A program made the position numbers and the translations under genes. The notes beneath the pieces are model-generated. The model was not told the DNA's origin. It did not search any database and worked only from the letters and a program-made list of their open reading frames with translations. From assembly GCA_038214135.1 (NCBI GenBank), contig JBBQSD010000007.1:1-64000 (forward strand): a stretch of DNA of 64,000 nt, read 5' to 3'. The number at the start of each line of letters is the position of its first letter. Position 1 is the stretch's first letter. This stretch comes from JANLSE01 sp038214135 (lineage in GTDB: Bacteria; Chloroflexota; Chloroflexia; Chloroflexales; Roseiflexaceae). Below are positions 53,794-63,011 of this stretch, in pieces.

Positions 53794-56466
53794 TTATTTT
53801 TGTTCCCCGATACCGAAGCCAAGCTCATCGGCCAGGGCTGGTCGAATTGCCAGAACAAAATCGCTTGATCCAAGTGGGGCAGGCAGATTGCGAAACAGAA
53901 TGTAATCCCAATACTGGCTTGCGGTGTTGCCATCGAATGGCGTTCGCAGCATGCGCATCAACAGTGCTGATTCCGGCGTCACAGGGCGGGTCATCCAATC
54001 GCTTGGCAGCCGATACATGGCCTCTTCTGGGAACCACCAACGTAATGGGTAGCGCTGGACGCGAAATCCAGCAAAACTCTGGCGATTCTGATCGTTAAGA
54101 TTCTCTTCCATAATCAGCATGGCCATCACCTCATCGGGAGGGGTTGGAATCACGCCAGCCGGCTGTTCGGTTGCACGCGTGAAACGGCGCATATACCAAT
54201 CCCAGACGGTCTCGTTGTCGTACCAGATTGGCATATCCATCGCGCCACCACGCCGCCGCGAGGCTTGTTCCAGGCGATCAATCACCCGCATAACATCTGG
54301 CGAGGTTTGGGTGTAGATCATCATCTCGCGCGGCACATCGCCCCAGCGAAAGTTGAGCTGGAATGCACTGCGCAGGCTATAACTTGCGCCAACAATCGTT
54401 ATTGCCAGGGCCAATGCACCAATTGCCCAGCGTCGGCCCATCAGGACACTGCCGCCAATGGTGAGCAGGGTGATCAGGCCTAGCCCGATCAGTGGGAACC
54501 AGGGAATATAGGCGAGCTGTGCTCCGCCAGTACGAATCGAAAGGGCCAGCAGCAGGAAGCACAACACGGCGATCACCCCGAAAATACCCAGGTAGGTGAT
54601 CAATGCACTGCGCTGTGAGGCTGGTAGCGCTGGCGCATTTGGGTCGGCAGTGCGCCACCAGTTCATCGTTTGTGCAAGTGCCCAGCTACCCATCAGGGTC
54701 AATGGCAGTGCCAGATGAATCGTCAGCCATGGCATCTTTTCGCCAGCCCACGAATACAGGAACAGGGTTGCAATCAACCACCAGGCCAATAATGCTGGGA
54801 GCGCAAACGTCCAATCGATGGGTTGGCTCGATTGCATATTCCAAACCGTTGCTTGGGGCGTATCGTCAGAAACAGACTCGTTGCTGTTGATCGGAGCTGT
54901 TCCCTCACCCCTGGCCTCTCGCCCATTGGGAGAGGGGCAGCGCAGCAGGGGTGAGGGAGGAGGTGCCGCATCAAGGTCTTTACTCTTTGCTGGCATTCTC
55001 GATTCCGCAAAAGCTGCTCGGATGCGTACCCAACCCATGCGTCCGACCATCGCAAGGCCGATGGTTGCCCACAGCAGCATGAGTGGTTCGTAGATCGAGA
55101 GCAGAACCAGGTAGAAGTGCCGTGGTTGTGCGCCACGCTCAACCTCGTGCTGGGCCATCCAGTACAGCAATGAGCCGGTGGTTCCGCTAATAATACCAAC
55201 CGGGTTTGTCAGAAACGAGGAAAAGATCAGCGCATATAATCCAAAGAACAACCCGAGTGCAATCAGCCAACGGCGATCATAGGCCAGGCTGGCGAATGCA
55301 TCAAGTGTGCTATCATTGGTTGCACGGGCACGCTGCCAGGCAGTATTCTCATCTGTATCGCGCCTTCGCCAGATTAACACATACAGGGCGATCAGCGTGC
55401 CAAGGGTGAGTACCATGCTGATTATGAGCGATGGGTGCCCAAAGAACTGCCCCAATTTGATCAGATACGCGCCAAGATTATTATCTGGTTGGTGGCGTAC
55501 ACACAGCGCAAACGCATTATCGGCGGTTGCGAGCGGTGGTAGGCCAAAAATCGGGCCTGGCCGGTCGATCTTCATCGGGTTATCGGGTGGGTAGAGGTTC
55601 GCACTATCTGGGCAAATATACGGGCCATTCGCCCGATTCACCGTATCGCTGGTTGGGTACGGCCGTTCTGGATGGCCAGGTAACACGAACACCAGCAGTG
55701 CGATGGCGATGCCAAGGCCAGCCACAAGCGCAGCACCGGGCCGCCAGACCTTATAGAAGAACAGGCCAAGCAGCACCGGTAGGAAGATCGCCAGATATAG
55801 AAAGAATGTTTCTAGCGTCGTAAACATCAGTGCCAGTGCCGCTGCACCAATAAACAGCCAGCGTGCCTGGCGGGTTGATGCATAGCGAACAACACATATG
55901 AACACCAGGAGTTCAAATGTGACAGCATAGATATCGTGGCGAATGAAGCGGCCAACATACAGAACCACTGGCGAGATCAACAGTGCCGTCGATGCGATCA
56001 GCGCAGTCGAGCGGCCAAGCTCGCGCCGTAGCAAATAGGGCAATACCGTTAGAACACTGCCAAATAAGGCCGCACCAAGCCGGGCCGTATAGTTACTATC
56101 GCCAAACAGGAAATAGATCAGCGCGCCCCAGAAATAGAGAAACGGCCCATGCAGCAGTGGGTCATGAACAAAACCCTTGCCCGACATCACATAGTATGAA
56201 AAGGCCGCGTGCAGCGTTTCATCGTGATGCAGCGCACGATTGTCCAACATGAGCAGATGCGACAGGATCGAGAGCAGGAACAGGCCACAATACAGGCCCT
56301 GTTCAAGCGTGATCGTTCGGCGTGATGCCTCCGCCATTGGGATTGAGCGGGCAGAAGGCGTAGCAGTCTGCGGGGGGAGTTCGGCTATCGACATGATCCC
56401 TCGGTTGCTGCGGCGGGCGGACGAGCGTGGCATCTGCGCGCCCGAAATGGAAGAGGTCGCTACCAA
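53794..56466 (-). CDS. TIGR03663-like membrane glycosyltransferase containing a palindromic insertion
   Basis: This 890-residue protein has about 12 membrane helices and the same landmarks as the next gene: MLDNRALHHDETLHAAF with the Asp-Glu pair, GRFIRHDIYAVTFELL, and LYSWAGEKMPWLTIHLALPL. Between helices, at residues of about 504-522, the palindrome at 54902-54957 is translated as PPPSPLLRCPSPNGREARGEG, a low-complexity loop. The start is TTG with GGAGG upstream; ATG at 56394 is an alternative. It lies 36 bp upstream of the NHL-fused paralogue and probably acts with it on lipid-linked sugars. Confidence 0.83.
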   Translation of the reverse strand: MVATSSISGAQMPRSSARRSNRGIMSIAELPPQTATPSARSIPMAEASRRTITLEQGLYCGLFLLSILSHLLMLDNRALHHDETLHAAFSYYVMSGKGFVHDPLLHGPFLYFWGALIYFLFGDSNYTARLGAALFGSVLTVLPYLLRRELGRSTALIASTALLISPVVLYVGRFIRHDIYAVTFELLVFICVVRYASTRQARWLFIGAAALALMFTTLETFFLYLAIFLPVLLGLFFYKVWRPGAALVAGLGIAIALLVFVLPGHPERPYPTSDTVNRANGPYICPDSANLYPPDNPMKIDRPGPIFGLPPLATADNAFALCVRHQPDNNLGAYLIKLGQFFGHPSLIISMVLTLGTLIALYVLIWRRRDTDENTAWQRARATNDSTLDAFASLAYDRRWLIALGLFFGLYALIFSSFLTNPVGIISGTTGSLLYWMAQHEVERGAQPRHFYLVLLSIYEPLMLLWATIGLAMVGRMGWVRIRAAFAESRMPAKSKDLDAAPPPSPLLRCPSPNGREARGEGTAPINSNESVSDDTPQATVWNMQSSQPIDWTFALPALLAWWLIATLFLYSWAGEKMPWLTIHLALPLTLMGSWALAQTMNWWRTADPNAPALPASQRSALITYLGIFGVIAVLCFLLLALSIRTGGAQLAYIPWFPLIGLGLITLLTIGGSVLMGRRWAIGALALAITIVGASYSLRSAFQLNFRWGDVPREMMIYTQTSPDVMRVIDRLEQASRRRGGAMDMPIWYDNETVWDWYMRRFTRATEQPAGVIPTPPDEVMAMLIMEENLNDQNRQSFAGFRVQRYPLRWWFPEEAMYRLPSDWMTRPVTPESALLMRMLRTPFDGNTASQYWDYILFRNLPAPLGSSDFVLAIRPALADELGFGIGEQK
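54902..54957. repeat. CCCTCACCCC/GGGGTGAGGG palindrome inside a coding region
   Basis: Outer arms CCCTCACCCC (54902-54911) and GGGGTGAGGG (54948-54957), with inner CCTCTC/GAGAGG pairing. It lies in frame within the TIGR03663-like gene and has no stop in the reading direction. Intergenic relatives are at 9350, 17371 and 43213. This resembles dispersed palindromes that enter genes without breaking them. Confidence 0.85.
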
Positions 56467-56628
56467 TAGACATTACCTCCATTGTACCCGATCTCGTGGC
56501 AGCGACGCAAGCGCATAAATAGAGCGTTGGGTGAGTGAGTACGCTTGACTGCCACTGCATTCAGCGCGAAAATGTTGTACAGGCGCATGATATTGCGCCG
56601 TGTCCCGTATAAGCAAAGGAGCACATGC

Positions 56629-59073
56629 GTGGCAGTATCTTCAACATTACGCGGGCACCGAACATTCACTGGCCGAAACCTAAGCTCGATTGCCATGCCA
56701 CTTGGTGGTATTGGCACTGGCAATGTTTCAATTGGCGGGCGCGGCCAACTCTGCGATTGGGAGATCTATAACCGGGCCAGTAAAGGTACTACGTTGCCAA
56801 ACACGTTTTTTATGCTGCGCGCTCAGATCGGCGGTAACGATCCGATCCTGCGCGTTCTGGAAGGTCCACTCCTGGCACCGTACCGTGAATCGCATGGCTA
56901 CCATCCCTCGACGGGTGCCGGCCTACCGCGCATGGCTGCAGCGACCTTCACCGGTGCCTACCCCTTTGCCACTATCGCACTCAGCGATCCCGATCTGCCG
57001 CTTGATGTTGAGATCGAAGCCTTCACGCCACTCATCCCGCTCAATCCACAGGATTCGGGTATTCCCTGTGCAATTTTGACCTATCGTGTTACGAATTGCA
57101 GCGATGAACGCGCTCAAATCACCCTGGTCGGCTCACTTGCCAACCCGGTTGGCGGGATTGGGCGGGATCGCTACCAGAACCTGAGCGGCGGTGGCGTTGG
57201 CCAGAACCGCAATGTGGCCCGTACCGAGGAACATCTGGCCGGGCTACACATGACCTCCGAGCGCTATGCGCCAGATGATATTCATTATGGCGATGTGAGC
57301 CTCACAACAACCCATCCATTCGTTACGATCAAACGGGCCTGGTTGCGTGGTGCCTGGTACGATTATGTGCGTGAATTCTGGGATGATCTTAGTGATGATG
57401 GCGCGCTGACCGATCTTGGCTACGAAAGCGTCAGTGAAGATGGCCTGAGCGACACCGGCTCGCTTGGGGTTGTCGATACGCTCTCACCTGGCGAACAGGG
57501 CCGCTATCGCTTCATTCTGACATGGCATTTTCCCAATCGCGCCCCTGGATGGGAGAAACAGCAGGGCACGCCACTGCGCAACCAATATGCTACTCACTTC
57601 GCATCATCCTGGGAAACGGCTCGCTATGTGGCCGAGAATATGCCCCGGCTCGAAAGCACCACCCGTAGCTTCCATCAGGCGCTGTTCGGCAGTACGCTGC
57701 CACCAGAGGTGATCGATGCCATATCTGCCAATATTGTTGTCGTACGCAGCACGACCTGTTTCTGGTTAGAGGATGGCCGCTTCTATGGCTGGGAAGGCTG
57801 TTTTGATGATGGTGGTTGTTGTGCCGGCAGCTGTACCCACGTCTGGGCGTATGCCTATACCGCCGCATTTCTGTTCCCATCGCTGGAACGCTCCATGCGA
57901 ACAATCGAATTTACGATTGAGACAGAGCCAAGCGGCTATATGACCTTCCGTACCTTCAAGACATTTGGCGATCAATTTGAATGGGGTTGGGGCGATCAGA
58001 AGCCAGAAGCAGCCGTCGATGGCCAGATGGGTTCAATCATTCGGGCATACCGCGAATGGCGCTTGAGTGGCGATCAGGCATGGCTCGCCGATATCTGGCC
58101 AGGGATCAAACAGGCAATGGCGTTTGCGCTCACACAATGGGATACCGATAACGATGGGCTGCTGGATGGGCGGCAGCACAATACCTATGATATTGAATTC
58201 TATGGGCCAAACCCGCTGAGTAGCTTCTATCATCTGGCCGCATTACGGGCAGCCGAAGCATTAGCCATCGTGCAGGGCGATACAACCTTTGCTTCTGAAT
58301 GCCGAATGGCCTATGAACGGGCCGCGCCTCAGCTCCACACATTGCTGTGGAATGGCGCATACTACCAGCAACGGCTCGCTGATGTCGACTCCCAGCCGTA
58401 TCAGCATGGCGCTGGCTGCCTGACCGACCAACTGCTTGGGCAACTGCATGCCTGCGTTCTGGGGCTTGGCGATCTCGTCCCAGCTGAGCAAGCACGAAGC
58501 GCACTATTGGCAATCGTTCAGAACAACTTCCGCGATAACTTTCGCACCCACATCAACTGCCAGCGCACCTATCTTCTGAATGATGATCAGGGCTTGTTGC
58601 TATGTACCTGGCCACAGGGCGGGCGGCCACGCTTCCCATTCCCCTATTCAGATGAAGTCTGGACGGGATGTGAGTATCAGGTCGCCGCCCATCTGATCTA
58701 TGTTGGCGAAACCGAAACAGGGCTGAAACTCGTTCGCGCCGCACGAGCACGCCACGATGGCGAAAGCCGTAACCCGTGGGACGAAGTCGAATGTGGGCAT
58801 CACTATGCCCGTGCGATGTCCAGTTGGGCATTGCTACCGGCACTCACTGGCTTCACAAGTGATGCAGCAGCCAATTGGATGGCCTTCGATCTGCGGCCAG
58901 AGGCTGTTGATCAGAACGAAGCGCGGGTGTTCTGGTCATCTGGGCGAGCCTGGGGAACCTATCGCCAGTATCGCAATGCCGATGGGAGCTGGCAACCAGA
59001 GGTGATCGTGTTGGGTGGGGATGCACACGGAATACGTGTGATGGCCTGTGGTCAGGAATGGAGGATTGATTAA
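56629..59073 (+). CDS. GH116 (non-lysosomal glucosylceramidase/beta-glucosidase-like) glycosidase
   Basis: This 814-residue protein begins with MPLGGIGTGNVSIGGRGQL, the conserved start of bile-acid beta-glucosidase/GBA2 relatives, and has an (alpha/alpha)6-barrel C-terminal half with GSCTHVWAYAYTAAFLFPS, DGQMGSIIRAYREW and HNTYDIEFYGPNPLSS, where the catalytic acid of the family lies. There is no signal peptide. The start is GTG at 56629 with AAAGGAG upstream; the frame opens to 56545 without a better site. The substrate is probably a beta-glucoside. It does not lie in a sugar operon. Confidence 0.87.
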   Translation: MAVSSTLRGHRTFTGRNLSSIAMPLGGIGTGNVSIGGRGQLCDWEIYNRASKGTTLPNTFFMLRAQIGGNDPILRVLEGPLLAPYRESHGYHPSTGAGLPRMAAATFTGAYPFATIALSDPDLPLDVEIEAFTPLIPLNPQDSGIPCAILTYRVTNCSDERAQITLVGSLANPVGGIGRDRYQNLSGGGVGQNRNVARTEEHLAGLHMTSERYAPDDIHYGDVSLTTTHPFVTIKRAWLRGAWYDYVREFWDDLSDDGALTDLGYESVSEDGLSDTGSLGVVDTLSPGEQGRYRFILTWHFPNRAPGWEKQQGTPLRNQYATHFASSWETARYVAENMPRLESTTRSFHQALFGSTLPPEVIDAISANIVVVRSTTCFWLEDGRFYGWEGCFDDGGCCAGSCTHVWAYAYTAAFLFPSLERSMRTIEFTIETEPSGYMTFRTFKTFGDQFEWGWGDQKPEAAVDGQMGSIIRAYREWRLSGDQAWLADIWPGIKQAMAFALTQWDTDNDGLLDGRQHNTYDIEFYGPNPLSSFYHLAALRAAEALAIVQGDTTFASECRMAYERAAPQLHTLLWNGAYYQQRLADVDSQPYQHGAGCLTDQLLGQLHACVLGLGDLVPAEQARSALLAIVQNNFRDNFRTHINCQRTYLLNDDQGLLLCTWPQGGRPRFPFPYSDEVWTGCEYQVAAHLIYVGETETGLKLVRAARARHDGESRNPWDEVECGHHYARAMSSWALLPALTGFTSDAAANWMAFDLRPEAVDQNEARVFWSSGRAWGTYRQYRNADGSWQPEVIVLGGDAHGIRVMACGQEWRID

Positions 59074-59100
59074 CGAAGGCCGTAGAGACTCAATGGGTGG

Positions 59101-59134
59101 GCCGTAGAGACGCAAGATTTTGCGTCTCTACGGC
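59101..59134. terminator. Hairpin between convergent genes
   Basis: GCCGTAGAGACGCAA, loop GATT, TTGCGTCTCTACGGC make a perfect 15-bp stem between the GH116 stop and the receiver-gene stop, which it overlaps. A partial half-copy, GGCCGTAGAGACTCAA, precedes it at 59079. The GAGACGC arms relate it to the GACGCGAT family. The terminator role is inferred from position. Confidence 0.6.
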
Positions 59135-59544
59135 GCGGGATGAACAGCACCAACTGCAGCCTCACGAGGAACCAGAAGACGGCGCGTTACACCAACAAAT
59201 TCTTCAATCAGAAATGGTTTGGTGAGGAATGCGCTAACCTGGACTGCCTCAGCATCACGGCGAATCTGTGGTGAGTCGTAGGCTGTGAAGAGTACCATTG
59301 GTACTGCTGCACCCTGCCTTCGCAACTCATCAATCATCTTCACGCCATTCTTGCCCCGCAGATTATAATCCGTTAGGACAATATCGTAGGATTGGGCATC
59401 CCATAGATCCAGCCCTTCCTCAGCCGAACTCGCTTGATCGAGCGTGTAGGGAAACCCAAGCATCTGCATGCCAAGACCGATGATCTTAGCAATGTAGTTA
59501 TCGTCCTCCACGAGGAGAATTCGGTATGGTGCGCGCATGTCCAT
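59128..59544 (-). CDS. Single-domain response regulator
   Basis: This 138-residue receiver has VEDDNYIAK, phospho-acceptor Asp in IVLTDYNLRGKNG, Thr in LFTAYD and Lys in FLTKPFL. A 17-residue tail rich in Ala/Val/Pro follows the last helix. There is no output domain. It converges on the GH116 gene and is divergent from hyuB. No kinase is near, so its partner must be encoded elsewhere. GTGAG lies upstream of the ATG. Confidence 0.9.
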   Translation of the reverse strand: MDMRAPYRILLVEDDNYIAKIIGLGMQMLGFPYTLDQASSAEEGLDLWDAQSYDIVLTDYNLRGKNGVKMIDELRRQGAAVPMVLFTAYDSPQIRRDAEAVQVSAFLTKPFLIEEFVGVTRRLLVPREAAVGAVHPAP

Positions 59545-59667
59545 TGGGGACTCACTTCTGCGATCGCTGCCCGTCGTCGTTTCGGCGGGTTTTTATGCTA
59601 CCATATATTATACAAGGTTCAAATTACATAATTGTTATCCTGGTTGAAAATTCGTTAGCAAGGCAGT

Positions 59668-61293
59668 ATGATGGTAGACCCAATTGACCTGGAGGTCTTC
59701 CGACATCGCACAACGATGATTGCAGAAGAGATGGGCGCGGCCCTTGGTCGCAGCGCACTATCGCCCAATATTAAGGAGCGCCGCGATTTCTCGTGTGCTG
59801 TCTTCGATGCCCAAGGCCGGATGATTGCCCAGGCTGCCCATATTCCCGTTCATCTTGGTGCGATGCCGCGTTCGGTTGAGGCGGCGTTAGCCCGTTTCAT
59901 TCTGAAGCGCGGTGATGTTGTGCTGCTGAACGACCCATTTCTTGGTGGAACCCATCTGCCCGATCTGACGACCGTTGCGCCAGCATACCAGGGCAATACG
60001 CTGATTGGTTATACGGCCACACGCGCCCATCATGCCGATGTTGGCGGAATGTCACCAGGTTCCATGCCAATGAGCCGTGAGTTATACCAGGAAGGCCTGA
60101 TCATTCCGCCGGTCAGGCTGATCGATGGCGGCCAAGCAAATGAGGGGCTGTACGATCTGATCTGCCGGAATTCGCGCACACCATCTGAGCGACGCGGTGA
60201 TCTTGCTGCACAGTTGGCGTGTCATCGGGTTGGCGAGCGTCGGCTGGCGGATTTGGCCGAACAGCATGGGCCAGAATGGGTGCAACAGCATATGGCAGCG
60301 CTGATCGCCTATGGCGAACGGCATATGCGGGCCGTCGTGGCGGCGTTACCAGATGGAATCTATGCTTTTGAGGATGCCCTCGATGACGATGGCGCTGGTG
60401 GTGGGCCAACCACTATTCGGGTTTGCATTCACATCACCGGCGATGCTGCAATTGTTGATTTTGCGGGAACTGCTGCACAGGTGCGCGGGCCACTGAACGC
60501 GCCCAAGGCGGTCACCGAAGCTGCAACTCTGTATTGTTTCCGTTGCCTTGGAACCGCCGATATGCCAAGTTCTGCTGGGGCTTTTGTGCCACTGAGCATC
60601 CATGTGCCAGAAGGAACTGTTCTGAACCCGCGCCCACCGGCTGCCGTTGCTGGCGGCAATGTCGAAACAGCACAGCGAGTTGTCGATGTATTGTTTGGCG
60701 CATTGGCGCAGGCTGCGCCCGAACGAATCCCTGCTGCATCGGCGGGCACCATGAACAACTGGACATTCGGCGGCGTTCGGCCAGATGGCAGCCCATTTGC
60801 CTATTATGAAACGCTTGGCGGTGGCATGGGTGCGCGCCCCACGCTGAATGGATTATCCGGCGTGCAGGTGCATATGACAAACACACTCAATACGCCAGTT
60901 GAAGCACTCGAACGGCAATTCCCTGTGCGCGTTCGGCGCTATGGGCTACGTAGTGATTCGGGTGGCGCAGGCCAACAACAGGGTGGTAATGGGTTGGTGC
61001 GTGAGATTGAGTTTTTGGAGCCAGCCACCATCAGCATCCTTTCCGAACGGCGTATTCGGCCACCATATGGATTACAGGGTGGTTCTGCTGGAGCCGTGGG
61101 GCGTAACACACTGATACGCAATGGCACTGAACACATCCTACCAGGCAAGGCAACCGTAGAGTTGGAAGCTGGTGATATCCTGCGGATCGAGACGCCCGGT
61201 GGTGGCGGCTGGGGTGGCGAAGAGCAAACTGGTGCTTCACAGAAGGTATTATACAGAGAGATCATGCTTCAAATAAGCACTTCTGAATGCTGA
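59668..61293 (+). CDS. hyuB: Hydantoinase B/oxoprolinase family protein
   Basis: This 541-residue protein matches the HyuB/AcxB-type subunit: VFRHRTTMIAEEMGAALGRS, ERRDFSCAVFDAQGRMIAQA, HIPVHLGAMPRSV, GDVVLLNDPFLGGTHLPDL and HHADVGGMSPGSMP. HyuB acts with HyuA to open 5-membered cyclic imides such as hydantoins or 5-oxoproline using ATP. No HyuA-like gene is beside it, which is unusual, so the partner is encoded elsewhere or the substrate differs. AAGG precedes the ATG at 59668. The last 15 residues are variable. Confidence 0.88.
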   Translation: MMVDPIDLEVFRHRTTMIAEEMGAALGRSALSPNIKERRDFSCAVFDAQGRMIAQAAHIPVHLGAMPRSVEAALARFILKRGDVVLLNDPFLGGTHLPDLTTVAPAYQGNTLIGYTATRAHHADVGGMSPGSMPMSRELYQEGLIIPPVRLIDGGQANEGLYDLICRNSRTPSERRGDLAAQLACHRVGERRLADLAEQHGPEWVQQHMAALIAYGERHMRAVVAALPDGIYAFEDALDDDGAGGGPTTIRVCIHITGDAAIVDFAGTAAQVRGPLNAPKAVTEAATLYCFRCLGTADMPSSAGAFVPLSIHVPEGTVLNPRPPAAVAGGNVETAQRVVDVLFGALAQAAPERIPAASAGTMNNWTFGGVRPDGSPFAYYETLGGGMGARPTLNGLSGVQVHMTNTLNTPVEALERQFPVRVRRYGLRSDSGGAGQQQGGNGLVREIEFLEPATISILSERRIRPPYGLQGGSAGAVGRNTLIRNGTEHILPGKATVELEAGDILRIETPGGGGWGGEEQTGASQKVLYREIMLQISTSEC

Positions 61294-61297
61294 CTCC

Positions 61298-61325
61298 GTA
61301 CAGACGCGATCTATCGCGTCTGTAC
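61298..61325. repeat. GTACAGACGCGAT/ATCGCGTCTGTAC palindrome
   Basis: A perfect 13-bp stem with loop CT, located between hyuB and cruF. Relative to the 50207 copy, the fifth base of the stem changes from G to A and its partner from C to T, so pairing is kept. It is followed by CTCCCGAATACTCAT, a motif that also occurs (with one change) at 9406 and 16683. Confidence 0.85.
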
Positions 61326-61363
61326 TCCCGAATACTCATTTCTGAATTCTTTGCTAGGAATGT

Positions 61364-62245
61364 ATGAACCAATTGACATTTCAGAAACTCGCAGTAGGCT
61401 GCTTCCTGATCTACTGCGCGCTCCTACCTGGCTCAACATTCGTCGTGGCTCTGGATCAGGTTCCCGCATGGGGCAGTTTTATTGGTGGCGCACTACTGCT
61501 CATCCAGGGGTTGGCAGTTATCTTCTGGCTGTTCAGCAGCTATGGGTGGCGCGGTGCGAGCGCTGGTGCATCTGCCTTTTTGCTGGCCTGGAGTGTCGAA
61601 CACAGCGGCGAGACAACTGGCTTCCCATTTGGGAGCTACCGCTACACCGATATGCTCCAACCACAACTCCTTGGGGTTGTACCGATTCCAATCACATGCG
61701 CCTGGATTATGGTGGCAATTGGGGCCTGGCAACTGGCTCAGGGGCTGATCCGACCGACTAGCGATGTGTCTGTAGGAAGCCGTTATTGGCCGCTTCCTGT
61801 ACGGGTGTGGTTGCGCCTGATCCTAACTGCCACCCTTGTGGTCGGGCTGGATCTGCAGATCGAAACCATCGCAACCCAGGTCAATCCATATTGGGTCTGG
61901 TATGATAGCGGCCCCTATTATGGCGTTCCAACGGCGAATTTCATTGCATGGTGGTTCGTTGGCCTAGTTATGGCGATTGCCGTACACGCAATCCTCAACA
62001 CGCAACGGCCACGGCCATTACGCTATACATCGCCGATACTTGGACAACTCTTCAGGTATATTCCAGCATCGTTGTATGTGCTTAGTTCGCTGATGTTTAC
62101 CATTGTGAATTTTGCCCGTGGCTTTCCAATTGCCGGATTTGTCGGCTTCGGATTGTTGGGCCTTCTGGCAGCGCGGATGCTCAGCGGTTGGAGCTTGGCT
62201 TTCGGCCAGCCAATCGCGCCCGCCAATCATCAAACCAGCGATTAA
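61364..62245 (+). CDS. cruF: Carotenoid biosynthesis protein (CruF-type 1',2'-hydratase)
   Basis: This 293-residue membrane protein of the DUF422/Caroten_synth family has about seven hydrophobic segments and the conserved blocks SVEHSGETTGFPFGSYRY, ATQVNPYWVWYDSGPYYG and VPTANFIAWW. CruF adds water to the psi-end of gamma-carotene to give hydroxy-gamma-carotene, which is then glycosylated and acylated. AGGA precedes the ATG. Its 3' end overlaps the convergent acyltransferase gene. In green sulfur and filamentous anoxygenic phototrophs and in their relatives, such genes cluster with acyltransferases (CruD); no other carotenoid gene is seen here. Confidence 0.85.
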   Translation: MNQLTFQKLAVGCFLIYCALLPGSTFVVALDQVPAWGSFIGGALLLIQGLAVIFWLFSSYGWRGASAGASAFLLAWSVEHSGETTGFPFGSYRYTDMLQPQLLGVVPIPITCAWIMVAIGAWQLAQGLIRPTSDVSVGSRYWPLPVRVWLRLILTATLVVGLDLQIETIATQVNPYWVWYDSGPYYGVPTANFIAWWFVGLVMAIAVHAILNTQRPRPLRYTSPILGQLFRYIPASLYVLSSLMFTIVNFARGFPIAGFVGFGLLGLLAARMLSGWSLAFGQPIAPANHQTSD

Positions 62246-62978
62246 TGCCATCGCGGCCACGCAGTAGCATGTGGTAGTGATCGAATGTATCGGCCAGGGT
62301 ATCATCACGAAGCTGATCAGCAGCAGAAGTCAGCCGCTGGCGTACTTCTTCGGTCAATGCCTCTTCTTCGACATCGCCTGCTGCATAATGGAGCGGCCCA
62401 CAGCGGATTAGGACCTCTGGCTGCTGTTCGCCACGGAACTCATAGCGCAATGCCACCGGCCATAGTGTTGCACCACCAGCCTGTTTGACCACCCGAGCGA
62501 TGCCGGGATAGGCCACAATCGGGCGTCGGTCTGTCGGGGCAATGCGGCCCTGCGGGAAGATCCACAGGCAGCGATCATGGCGCTCACGCAACCGATTGGC
62601 AATATAGGCCAATGAACGATCAGCATCGCCAGGGATCTTGCGATCAATCGAAAAAGCGCCACACCAGGCGAAGAAGCGGTAGGCCCGCAATTGCTTGGCT
62701 TCCATCATAATATAGTTCTGAAACCCACCACCGAGCACCCTGTAATACAGCAGAAACAGCATATAGGCATCCCACCAGGAACCATGGGTCACATAGATCA
62801 CCAAGGGGCCATCGGCGGGGCGGGGTATTGGGCCATCAACACAAATACGCACCCAATGAAACTCACGCCGCATGGCTGGGATCACCAGAGTGCGATACAT
62901 AATCTCCTGTGCAATTGGGATGTGATTGGCAGGAATTTCTGGTTGCGGATCAGCGGATTCGAGCATGTAGGCGTCCAT
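62181..62978 (-). CDS. PlsC-type acyltransferase, possibly CruD-like
   Basis: This 265-residue protein has the lysophospholipid-acyltransferase motifs: the HxxxxD catalytic pair in VTHGSWWDAY, and the FPQGR motif in LWIFPQGRIAP, with GGATLWPVAL further on. The N-terminus has no signal peptide and one hydrophobic stretch (YMLFLLYYRVLGG). It may acylate lysophosphatidate or, by its position beside CruF, a carotenoid glucoside as CruD does. It overlaps the cruF 3' end by 65 bp in the opposite direction. The ATG at 62978 is chosen over a TTG six codons earlier; neither has a good ribosome-binding site. Confidence 0.8.
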   Translation of the reverse strand: MDAYMLESADPQPEIPANHIPIAQEIMYRTLVIPAMRREFHWVRICVDGPIPRPADGPLVIYVTHGSWWDAYMLFLLYYRVLGGGFQNYIMMEAKQLRAYRFFAWCGAFSIDRKIPGDADRSLAYIANRLRERHDRCLWIFPQGRIAPTDRRPIVAYPGIARVVKQAGGATLWPVALRYEFRGEQQPEVLIRCGPLHYAAGDVEEEALTEEVRQRLTSAADQLRDDTLADTFDHYHMLLRGRDGINRWFDDWRARLAGRKPSSNR

Positions 62979-63011
62979 TATTAGAATATCGATCAATGGG
63001 TACCAAGATAG

